64,000 nt of DNA, taken from Craspedostauros australis (lineage: Eukaryota > Bacillariophyta > Bacillariophyceae > Mastogloiales > Achnanthaceae). A program made the translations under genes and the position numbers. Below are positions 45,380-54,689 of the stretch, piece after piece. The stretch is from assembly GCA_026770025.1 (NCBI GenBank), contig JAMXDE010000017.1, forward strand, positions 620,001 through 684,000. Direction: 5' to 3'. The number at the start of each line of letters is the position of its first letter. Positions within the stretch are counted from its first letter, which is position 1. A model generated the notes under the pieces. The model did no database searches. It was not told the origin of the DNA and saw only the letters and a list, made by a program, of their open reading frames with translations.

Positions 45380-46318
45380 TCATGCAGCGGCGGCCGCCGC
45401 CTGCTCGCCGCGCGATGCGAGGGATGACGTATTCCGAATCAACCCGTCGAAGCTGCTAGCCATGTTGTCGTATCCCTGATGATTTCCATGAAGGCCGCGT
45501 TGGTCGACGATCAACATCAACGTCGCTAGGACATTTTGGAACAATCCGGTTGATACGTCACGCCTGCCGTGCGTCTCGTAGATGACGCCGAGATTGTTGG
45601 TGATTGCCATCGAGAAGAAGACGTCGGACTGACCAAGCCCTGCCTCCTCGCAGTGAAGCTTGTGAGCCAATTGGTACATCTTCACCGCCTTTTGCGTACT
45701 TTGAAGCGCTTCTTCTTCGCTGGCGTGCGCGGTGAATGATGCTGCTTGATGATAGCACAATGCGAGGTTGAACATCGTGGTGATGGAAATGAATACGGCA
45801 GCCCGATAGCTCGTTCGCAGCGTGGATGGCAAGGGTATCGGATGAACGTACACGAATGGGCGTTGGCAATTCGGACGTTGGCATTTCGGGCACTGGCTTG
45901 ATGCTTGGCGTGGTGGTTCGTTGAATCGATGCCCGCATTGTTGGTGTGGCTGCTGTTGCGGTTGTGGTTGTGGTTGCAGATGCTGCAATTGGCCATGGTG
46001 GCGGCAGCCACGATGATGATGATGATGATGATGGTCACGATCATGACATGCTCGTTCCGTCTCGGAATCCCAGCACCCATGCGTAATCGCCATGCAGTTG
46101 TCCAGACTCAGCGTCTGTCCGTCAACAACCGGTGCATCGAAAATGGTGCCATCAGATCCGATCTCTCCTTCATCTCCCACAGAAGGAGTGCTGCGAGAGC
46201 TCGCAATCAAGGTCTGAGCTACGGCCAGCACGGTGGTGAAATGATGAATGGCATCATCAAGGTGTCTCTCCTGCAGCAGAGCGACGGCATAGTTGTGGAT
46301 GCTGACGACTTGGCTCAT
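45380..46318 (-). CDS. TPR-like paralog D, lineage-specific family
   Basis: The protein is 312 residues from MSQVVSIHNYA at the ATG at 46318; an upstream in-frame GTG or ATG would add about 11 residues with no family similarity. It has ALLQERHLDDAIHHFTTVL, LDNCM, a His run (GATGAT repeats at about 46015) in a Cys/His/Gln-rich linker with two CPKC/CQR-type pairs, FVYVHPIPLP, TMFNLALCYHQ, MYQLAHKL, MAITNNLGVIY...GR, FQNVLATLMLIVDQ and the end FDGLIRNTSSLASRG plus an Ala run. The Cys/His linker could bind metal, but it is not shared by the other paralogs. Head-to-head with paralog E. Function unknown. Confidence 0.85.
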   Translation of the reverse strand: MSQVVSIHNYAVALLQERHLDDAIHHFTTVLAVAQTLIASSRSTPSVGDEGEIGSDGTIFDAPVVDGQTLSLDNCMAITHGCWDSETERACHDRDHHHHHHHRGCRHHGQLQHLQPQPQPQQQPHQQCGHRFNEPPRQASSQCPKCQRPNCQRPFVYVHPIPLPSTLRTSYRAAVFISITTMFNLALCYHQAASFTAHASEEEALQSTQKAVKMYQLAHKLHCEEAGLGQSDVFFSMAITNNLGVIYETHGRRDVSTGLFQNVLATLMLIVDQRGLHGNHQGYDNMASSFDGLIRNTSSLASRGEQAAAAAA

Positions 46319-47841
46319 TTTCGATGCTGATGGTTGCGTGTGAGGCCACATTTTTGTGACAGGTTGTTTGATTCTTCTTGGGAGGACTCGAAAGCGTCGA
46401 AACGTGAGAGTCTGATGGGGGGAAGAACGGGCAATTTCTCGTTCCTCTATCCAGTTGACAATAGCTCCACAAACTTCAAGTCGATCGATGTATCGCTGGT
46501 GGTGTTTGTTGGGATTTGGTAATGATGAGAATGGAACCGGTCTCAGGTTGCTCTTTATGGTGCTATCGCTTTATTTGCGTTGTGATTGTGGTTGTGGTTG
46601 CGCTGGTCGCAGTGATTATGGTTGTGGTGGTGCCGGAGAGTGTGGCGCCTGTGGCGATTAATCGTGCTTCGACAGAGTATCTATGCGTACTGGTACAGAT
46701 GTGGTATGGTATGGTATGGTATGGTATGGTATGGTATGGTATGGTATGGTATGGTAGTGCGATGTGGAGTGATGACACAAGAACCGTTGCGTGAGTCGCA
46801 CGTCGAATGATGCGAAAGTTGATTCGTACTGGAGGGGAGTAGGTGTGAAGTGGGTGGGGTGTGCAGGTTGTGGGCAGAGGCGCTTGCTCTCGTTCCTCCC
46901 TGGGACCTCGAGCGCTCTGTCGGTTGGTTGGAGGCGCTGTGTTGTCGTGTCAACACACGAGTGCGATACTGGTTGGATCTGTGATTGGGTTGTGCCTCTT
47001 GTGGTTGTTCCTTGCGAAAATCAATGAACAAAAATGTGAGAGGCTTTGGTCTTGTGATCTTGGTTCGGCGTTGTTGATGTTCTTCCCGATGACTTCCGCC
47101 GCTTGATTTATTAGTGTAACGGGGGAAGTTGATACTATCCGGGCACCGAAGAACAATCCGATAGCTGTTGGAGAATCGGGAGCTGCCAACGTTTAGGGCG
47201 TGTTGGTCATTTCGGAAATTTAGAAAGCGCCTTTGCCCGAAGGCCCATATTTATGCTGTTGCCACTTCAAGATAGCGGGGTCATTCGTCTACGGTCCATT
47301 CACCGTGGTACGCCAAAAAACGGCTGCGAGGAGAGAAGTTCAACCGACAATGCCAGTTCTCATCCAATTTCGCGAACAGCGCCAGTGACGGCGAAACCAA
47401 CAAGCAGAACAGTCGAATTTGCCTACCAGTACGTACGTTCGCTGACAGAACGCCCCAATCCTATTGTTGTTGAACTCTCTTCGCCGCATTCCCCTCAAGG
47501 GACGAAGCGAAGGAAAAGACGGCGAAAATCGGGATGGCCACTAACGCGCACACACAACCACGTACGCACACAAACACGCGCACAACATGGCTCGTGTTCA
47601 TACGGTACAAGCCACGATTTCCCCAGCAACGTTTTCATCACAAAACGGAAACAATCGACCTTCGCGACATTTCACCCTCATAAACTTCAAAACCGGTTCC
47701 CATCAACGCAAACTCCACCACAACCAACACAAGGACCAACACAAGGACCAACACAGCCGATCTTATTCCATCTCAAAGCGTCCTCTCTCTCTCACATTCG
47801 TACGAGAACAACACCATTCCCATAAATCACAAATCAAGAAC
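46319..47841. promoter_or_regulatory. Divergent intergenic region between paralogs D and E
   Basis: These 1.5 kb must contain both promoters. It includes an ATGGT pentanucleotide repeat and, near 47718-47755, repeats of CAACACAAGGAC in the leader of paralog E. No ORF with conserved character is seen. Confidence 0.45.
46703..46755. repeat. ATGGT pentanucleotide microsatellite, about 10.6 copies
   Basis: A perfect or near-perfect head-to-tail pentamer array, likely length-variable. It lies in the D/E intergenic region about 400 bases upstream of the paralog D start. Confidence 0.9.
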
Positions 47842-48864
47842 ATGAACAACGCCAACACCAACACCAACACCGGTCAAAACATGTCATCAACATCAATGGA
47901 AACGGCATCCGTGCACGCGACTGCGGCAACAACCACAATGAATGCAATCAACGTCATCATTCGGGCCAACAACTTCGCAGCTTTGTCGCTGGAGGAGGGG
48001 AGGTGCGAAGACGCTATCCGGCTGTTCACCGAGAGCTTGGCAGTCTCCAAGAGCTTCCTTGATGAGACCAAGGAGAGGGACCATTGCCCGTGTTGCTCCC
48101 TTGCAGCGGCATCCCGGTCGACCATTCCCTCTCGCCCAAACGGTACCGGCGATGATGCACCACCAGTCGTACTTGCGCTCGACGACTGCGTCTCCAGCAA
48201 CCCGTCGCTCCGGTTCGAGGGTCAAGATCCTGACGAAAAGATCAACCGCGGCCACGAGTACGATCACGATCACGACCATGATCACCCGCACGCAGCAGCA
48301 GCAGCACAGCATCGGGCACACATGCAGAAGCAGAATCAAGCGTTGAAGCTGGTCGCACAGACCGATGCCGACTTCGTGTATCTCAGCCCGCTGTACCTTC
48401 CAGCGTCGGCATCCGTCGCGTGCGGGTGCCGCAACAACGGGATCATCCTGGCCATCGTCAGCATCTTCAACCTGGCTTTGGGCCATCACGTGCTGGCGAT
48501 GAACATCGCCTCGACCGAACCATCGCTGTCCACGGAGCTTCTGGAGAAGTCCAGGCGTCTGTACGAGCTCGCATTCCAGCTCTACAACGATGACAGCCCA
48601 GACGGCGAGCGGATCGAGGGCGGATTGGTCTTCCTCCTTGCTACGGTGAACAACCTTGGCATGGTCCACCAACGACTTGGACGGTCGGGGCCAGCACACC
48701 AGTGCTTCCAGCATGTGCTGTCCACCATGGTGTTCCTGATCGACCAGCAGCAGCTCGGGCCGAGCCCGGCACAGCTCAGAGGCATGACGCAGCATCTGTG
48801 GCAGCGCTTCCTCGACAACACCCACCACCTGGTGAAGAACACATGCAGCGCCGCCGCCGCATGA
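47842..48864 (+). CDS. TPR-like paralog E, lineage-specific family
   Basis: The protein is 340 residues from MNNANTNTNT; MSSTS at 47881 is an alternative, and the open frame upstream is CA-rich leader. It has the TPR-like SLEEGRCEDAIRLFTESL, a CPCC pair, LDDCV (LDxCM in the others), an Asp/His repeat (YDHDHDHDHPH) with an Ala/Gln tract, FVYLSPLYLP, SIFNLALGHHV, LYELAFQL, LATVNNLGMVHQRLGR, CFQHVLSTMVFLIDQQ and the end FLDNTHHLVKNTCSAAAA. It is the most diverged at the C-terminal motif (QRFLDNTHHL for DGFxxNTSxL). Downstream at about 49100 there is no further paralog. Function unknown. Confidence 0.85.
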   Translation: MNNANTNTNTGQNMSSTSMETASVHATAATTTMNAINVIIRANNFAALSLEEGRCEDAIRLFTESLAVSKSFLDETKERDHCPCCSLAAASRSTIPSRPNGTGDDAPPVVLALDDCVSSNPSLRFEGQDPDEKINRGHEYDHDHDHDHPHAAAAAQHRAHMQKQNQALKLVAQTDADFVYLSPLYLPASASVACGCRNNGIILAIVSIFNLALGHHVLAMNIASTEPSLSTELLEKSRRLYELAFQLYNDDSPDGERIEGGLVFLLATVNNLGMVHQRLGRSGPAHQCFQHVLSTMVFLIDQQQLGPSPAQLRGMTQHLWQRFLDNTHHLVKNTCSAAAA

Positions 48865-51822
48865 GAACGGAGGAGAGCAAACCCTCCGCCTCCCTTTCTC
48901 CCTCCGAACGCCATCCCACCATGACTCAGTGGGGTGGACATAGAACAGCACCAAGTCCCCAGGCAACGGCGAGGAAACATAGAGCACAGTAGATGGACGT
49001 AGAAGCACAATTTTGACAGCTGCACATTGAAAGACAAATCCGATAGACAATCCCAACCATACGCATAAACATAATATAAAGATAAAAGCAGTAAACCAAC
49101 CAACGAACCACCCAACCAAACAGATCAGGAGACGTATGATCCATTCAACAGCCGAATCAGCGTCGGTCCGGGCCTGGGGGGAAGGACCAACGCAAACGGC
49201 GGGATGCATGGGCGCATCCATACATCCTCGTATGGTACTCGTACGAGGAGAGGAACAGCGCCGATCCAAGCATGGACAAGGTCCGACAATCATCGATACG
49301 ATCACAATGGACTGGGGAGTACTCGTATGAGACCGAGAGGCCCCCAGCAAATATTCGAGGTTGCGATCAAGACTTCCCGTGGTGGAGGTGGTTGTCGCAA
49401 GAGAGTACAAGTACGATATAAGTCTAAAGTACATGCTCTCTGAAACGACGCGGGAAATGGATCATTCCAGTGTTCGCTCTATCAGCGACAAATTCTCCCC
49501 TTCCGTTGTCGGCGAGGACCACGTCCCTCTTCGCCTCGCTTGGTGGTGGTCGATCTACAGTGGCGCATGTCGCCACATCGGGCGGTACGCACGAGCTACG
49601 TCCCTATGTATGGTACATTCTGGAGAGATAAAGGCGACGCTATGAGAACCGCACGTGCGAGTATGGTTCGCAAGCATCCACTGGTCTCTCCCGTTCCGAT
49701 CTGTTCCGCTTTGCATCGACTGTTCAGGCGGTGCGCCCATTCCGCGGCGCGTGATAGTAGGTTCCACTCATCGCACCAACACCAAAGAGTACCAGCGGAG
49801 GGCCAGAACGTCGCTTTGCGCTGGCTCTTTGTGCAGACCCGCGATGCCGAGTGTGTTTTCTGCTGCTGTCGTTGCTGTCCTTGGTGGGTTACGCATCACG
49901 AAGCTCGACGGTCACGATCTCTCTTGTCCCTCGACCGTCCTTTGTTCTTCCACACTCAAGTACTATACCAGTATCTCTTCCCCGCGATAGACACCACCGC
50001 GAGGATCATTGCGACGGCGTCGCCTGACACAATCACCTGCGTGTAACGGAGAAGCCACTTTGACGATGTGGACTAGCTCGTACTCATACCTGAAAAGAAC
50101 GGCAACCGCAGGTTAGATGTCGGTTCTCCGATTCCCTTCCCCATCCTCTTTTGATCCGTTCTGCATGAGGGGTGCGGCGCTTGTGGCTTTCCGGACAGGT
50201 CTCGACCTTGGTGGAGGCAAAGTTCGATGCGTTAACGCTGATGTCGATCGCTCTCGCTGTGATGGCATGGCGCGCAGCAAGAGTGTCGCGTATGATGCGC
50301 TGTGGGCATTCATCAAGTGTATCCAGTAGAGTGTCGAGCGAAGTCGTTGTGTGAGTGGTTGCGCTTCCTGATCCTGGCATCATTTGAGGCGAAGATGGTC
50401 ACCCGGATCGAGAAGGAAGGGAAGAAGTCTCACAACTCCAGAGCGCTCTGTTCTGCCCTACTACTACTGCGCTCCAGTTCCCAACAAGAATGCGGGTATG
50501 CACAAAGGATCACGGTTAAGATGGTATGAACTGGAGACAGCAAAGACGCAACTGCCCATGGCAGAATGTGACGAATAATGTCATTAGTGGGGCAGTTGTA
50601 TGTGTTCCGGGGAGTAACCCTTGTAGAGTGTGCATGTTTGCAGAGTGCGCATGTTGGGGTACTCTCACTCCTGTCAGAGCCGCGGCTGGCACGGATCGGC
50701 TTTGGTACACCATGACCTGAACGCAAATGAGTGATCCATCTCCTCATGTTCGTCTTCTTGATGACTACAAGGCGAGCTGCAAGATACCACACGAACTGCG
50801 AGTACTCTCTCAGTCGACAGAGATGGAGGCTTCCTACGTACTGCCTTTGCGGAGTGTTGGATGAGATGAAATGATCTGCAAGATCGGTCACGGAGCAGTT
50901 CAGTTTCCGTTTTTGTCTCCGTTCCGTATTCGAACCTCCACAAGAGTCACAAGGAGCAACAGAGGGTTCTAAAAAGTTTCTCCAACACTCCCAACAAACT
51001 GCCATTTCTCACCACACGCGAATCCGGTGGGACTGATGAGGTCACATTTTTCCATTGACAAACGAGGGCAACAAGCGGCGCCATCATCTCTCCACATCAT
51101 TGTTTTCCGTCATCGCTTTCCATTATCACCTCCCATCATCCACACGACACATAACCAGGCAACAACCTCCATGTGAGCTGCGGTAGTCAACGCCGGAAGC
51201 TCCGGAACACGGCGTAAGGAGACACGATCATGTTGGTGCCACGAGACCGACGCAATGGCGGATTTCGTCTCATTGGTGGTGGGCAAGACCAACAGTTTCT
51301 GCCCCACATCGGTGGGTGAATGTCATTCTCAGGAGAGAGGCGGTGTGGACAGAAAGGACGTTGGTCTTGAGTGGTTCCGACCCAAGACCATGGGTGTTCT
51401 TCCAACCACAGGCATTGTCTTCAGTGCACGAGCGCTTTGCAATCCATTGCGCCAACCACAACGGTGGCGCAGACGAAGACGAAGATGAAAATGACGATGA
51501 CGATGACGTGGATCGTTTGGGTGATCAGATGTGAAGTGAGATGAGATGAGGTGATGGCGCGACGAGTACATTCCCCAAACCAAGAGTCGATCGCCAACAA
51601 GTTCCCCGCAAGGGGACATAGACAATGGGTACGCATATGCCTGTGCTCGCCGTGTGTAGACGGTGGTACGAGAAGATTCGTGGCACCTCGCGGTAATTAC
51701 GAGCAGTCGTACAAGTATTATTACTAGCAGAATCGTATGACTGGTAACAGGACGTACTCCAAACGAGAGTTAACTTCTTCCCTGACAATCGCACCAATAC
51801 ATACCCGTAGAGTAGAGTGGAG
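48865..51822. other. 3-kb region without a supported gene
   Basis: ORFs up to about 190 codons exist on both strands but overlap one another and show no recognisable domain. TACTCGTA-type motifs cluster at 49220-49330. The right end, AGAGTAGAGTGGAGTAGAGT, is the retrotransposon target region. Confidence 0.45.
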
Positions 51823-51839
51823 TAGAGTAGAGTACCGCA
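51823..51839 (+). repeat. Target-site duplication, left copy
   Basis: TAGAGTAGAGTACCGCA, identical over 17 bases to 60709-60725. It lies at the end of a GAGTA-type repeat in host DNA. Confidence 0.88.
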
Positions 51840-51977
51840 CAATTTTGGAAAGACCGAAAAAGTCTTGAAAAAATTGTCGCAGCAAAAACACACGATTAAA
51901 AAATAGAAGACAGCAACAAAACAACAGAAGACAGCCAGTAACAACACGACGAAAAACGAACGAAGAAACCAACCAAG

Positions 51978-54689
51978 ATGTCGAAGAAAGTCATCCAAGC
52001 ACCGCTTGAAGCCTACATTAGGAGAATGGCGATGGAGAAAGAGGCACACGACAGACAACAACAGAAGGAAGGAGGAGCGACGGCAGGAAGAAGTGGAGAA
52101 AACGAGGAAGAAATGGTGGAGATACGGAAGGAGAAAGGAGGACAGGCGGAAAAAGACGGGAACCGCGGATGCGCAGCAGGGGCGAAGTGCAGGTTCACAA
52201 GCAAGGCCAGAGCGGAACTACGATGCGCAGCATGCGGGCACCCGGTCCATGCAACATGTAGCATAGCCATATCGCCAACAGGACACCAAACGCTCCAAAA
52301 GGGGTTTGAGAAGATCTGCAAGCAATGTGTGGAGGACCACCAATTGCGAGTGTCCAAGGCAGCCAAAAACAAGAGCTACATCACCGGAGCACAAGTGAAG
52401 ATGGGCCCAATTTTGCGCAACAAATGGGACAGGATGGAAAAGAAAGCAAAGGAGAAGGAGACAGAAGACACGGAAGGAGAGAAGGAGGAGGAGGAGAGAA
52501 GCAAGGGGGAGGATAAGCAAGGAGAGGCTAAGGAGCAAGCAACGGGTGAAAGGGGGGGAAATGAAGAAGAAAAGAACGAGGGAACGGAAGCGAAGGAGGA
52601 CGAAGGGAAGGAAGGAGAAGAGCCGGGACAGATGGTGGTGGTCATCAACACGGAGGAAGCAATAGGCCAACGAAACCGAAAGAGAGCAGACGTGAGCCCA
52701 ACGCAAGGAAGCAACAACGAACAGCCAAGCAAGAGGCTGAATGCGGATGAATCGACGGAAGAAAGCAACGAAGCCGCAATGGACAACGACATGGCAAGCA
52801 CAGACGAGGCAGGCAATGAAACGCAGGTGGAGAACGAGGATACTCAAGACACAATGTCAGTGGGCAATGACGAGGAGACACAAGTGGGCAACAATTCCAA
52901 TGCCGGGGAACCATGGACAGAAATTGTCCATCCGGTGGTCAATGTGGTAACAAGGAAGCAGGACATAAAGTACTGCGACCTGCAGATCATGGTGAACGGA
53001 GGAGCGGGGTCAAGAGATGTCAAGGTGGCAATGGAAGCAGTCATAGGTTCGTGCAAGGATTTCTTGCGAACCATCCAGCAGGTCAACACAACAGCAAGAC
53101 TCCTGCCTTGGGACACAAAGGAAGACTACATTCGAATCCATGCTCTGGACGATTTTCCAAAGGACATGACGACTTTGAAGAAATTCTTCAAGGGAGCGAA
53201 AGCCCTGTACGGAGCGACAAGAGCCAAGGCGTACTACAAAGTCAGAATCGAATGCGAGGGCAAAGTGAGTGAGATTGCCGAAGAACTCAACGACTTCTTC
53301 GCGGTGGAGCAAGGAAGGTTCAGCGTAGCCAAAATCCAGGCACCATCGACGACAACCATCGGATGGCTGCTCTATTCTACCAGACAGGTGGGAGTGGAAG
53401 AGCTGGAGGAAGAGCTGACAAAGCGCACGAAGCGACCGGTTGCTACAAACTGGAAAAGGATCTCTGACGGCACCAAGTTTGATCCAGACCGCAACACGGA
53501 GAACGATGCAAGAGCGCTGCATGTGGAGACGGCAACAGAAGACAAAGATGTGGTCACAGAAACATTGATGCACTACTACGGCACCGAGTCAAGGAAGTTT
53601 CCGTTGGGCATCAGAATGCGAATGGTGACACCGCTAGCAGGAATCGTGAACACAGACGTGAGAAGTGGATGGTTCGCCCTGAGAGAGAGACAAGCAGGGT
53701 GGTGCAAAGAAGCACAGGCAGTCACATCTTACGACCTCATCAACGAGACATTGGAGGCAATACCAGTGGGGTACAACAAGACCCTACGATCCATGATCAT
53801 GCAAATTAAGGCGACAACTGGGAATACAAACACGCCATTATTCACTTCAGTGAACAAGAAGTGGAGAGGGGCCGGGTATGTATTCCAATTCCATCCAGCC
53901 AAAGAGATGGAGGCCAAGATGATGATCAAAGGGTTGCTGGTAAGGTTGGTGGCAGAATACGGAGTGGGCATGGAGATGTATTTTACATCCCTGGCACGAA
54001 CGGAAGCCAAAACCATGAAGTGGGATGCGGAGGCAAAGAGAGTGATCTCGGAGAAGGACAAAGCAGTCGAGGCAGCCTTAGCAGGAGACGACGACATGCA
54101 TTTCACACAACCAGTGGAAAGTGAAGATGAGAAACCACTAGCGACACGGGAGTGCGATGCCAGACCAGAGAAAGACTACGGCGACAGTGACACAATCCCT
54201 TCACTGCGCAATGCATCCGAATGGAGAAAGATCTCCGAAAGACAAGAAGCCAGGAAGGCGGCAGCAAGGGAGGCAGAGGAGGACGCGAGCACCATAGCAT
54301 CAAGGTCGACCTGCAAGACATCAAGGACAGCAGGAACGAGCAAGAGGTTGGTGTCCATTGAAGCCAAGCTAGCAGAAATGCTGGAGACCCGAACCCAGCG
54401 GTCAGCCCTGTCGACATTGTCCGGGAGTACACGGAGGTCCAAAGAAACGGTGAAGAAAGAGATGAAAGAATTGCGAGAACAGATGGCACAAATGCAAGCG
54501 ATGATGGCAGCAGCAATGGAGGAAAACAAGGAGCTCAAGGCAAGAGCGAAGGAAGCTCAGCCGGAGCAGGAAGTAAGGCCACCAGAGGCCCAGCGTGACA
54601 TAACGGGAAACCCAACGGCCGACAACCCGCGGGACCCGCGCGAAATTGAGGAAGCAGGTGCTGTGCAAACGGCGCCTGCGAATGGTTGA
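51978..54689 (+). CDS. Retrotransposon ORF1 with PHD-like zinc finger
   Basis: The protein is 903 residues. Residues 65-117 carry C65-x5-C71, C83-x2-C86, H91-x2-C94 and C114-x2-C117, the C4HC3 order of a PHD finger. A highly charged Glu/Lys/Arg region (about 150-310) follows, then a structured central region (about 330-710) that resembles the left element's ORF1, with GWLLYS, LRSMIMQIK and FQFHPAKEMEAKMMIKGL. The C-terminal part has an Arg/Ala/Ser-rich stretch and a probable coiled coil at about 815-865 (KKEMKELREQMAQMQAMMAA) that could drive oligomerisation. PHD-bearing ORF1 proteins are known in several LINE groups and are thought to help RNP assembly or chromatin targeting. The stop codon TGA overlaps the ORF2 start. 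Confidence 0.88.
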   Translation: MSKKVIQAPLEAYIRRMAMEKEAHDRQQQKEGGATAGRSGENEEEMVEIRKEKGGQAEKDGNRGCAAGAKCRFTSKARAELRCAACGHPVHATCSIAISPTGHQTLQKGFEKICKQCVEDHQLRVSKAAKNKSYITGAQVKMGPILRNKWDRMEKKAKEKETEDTEGEKEEEERSKGEDKQGEAKEQATGERGGNEEEKNEGTEAKEDEGKEGEEPGQMVVVINTEEAIGQRNRKRADVSPTQGSNNEQPSKRLNADESTEESNEAAMDNDMASTDEAGNETQVENEDTQDTMSVGNDEETQVGNNSNAGEPWTEIVHPVVNVVTRKQDIKYCDLQIMVNGGAGSRDVKVAMEAVIGSCKDFLRTIQQVNTTARLLPWDTKEDYIRIHALDDFPKDMTTLKKFFKGAKALYGATRAKAYYKVRIECEGKVSEIAEELNDFFAVEQGRFSVAKIQAPSTTTIGWLLYSTRQVGVEELEEELTKRTKRPVATNWKRISDGTKFDPDRNTENDARALHVETATEDKDVVTETLMHYYGTESRKFPLGIRMRMVTPLAGIVNTDVRSGWFALRERQAGWCKEAQAVTSYDLINETLEAIPVGYNKTLRSMIMQIKATTGNTNTPLFTSVNKKWRGAGYVFQFHPAKEMEAKMMIKGLLVRLVAEYGVGMEMYFTSLARTEAKTMKWDAEAKRVISEKDKAVEAALAGDDDMHFTQPVESEDEKPLATRECDARPEKDYGDSDTIPSLRNASEWRKISERQEARKAAAREAEEDASTIASRSTCKTSRTAGTSKRLVSIEAKLAEMLETRTQRSALSTLSGSTRRSKETVKKEMKELREQMAQMQAMMAAAMEENKELKARAKEAQPEQEVRPPEAQRDITGNPTADNPRDPREIEEAGAVQTAPANG

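Noticed and set aside
46563..46810. ORFs with repeated YGMVW or HTIPY units
   Set aside because: Direct translation of the ATGGT microsatellite on either strand.
47893..49434. 513-codon minus-strand ORF opposite paralog E
   Set aside because: It is the antisense shadow of the paralog E coding region, whose plus-strand product has all family motifs.
50430..51005. 191-codon minus-strand ORF with scattered Cys residues
   Set aside because: The Cys spacing does not form a recognisable zinc finger and the product has no other conserved feature.
54646..54681. Earlier ORF2 start at 54646
   Set aside because: The codon there is TTG; the first ATG in frame is at 54682 inside the ORF1 stop.
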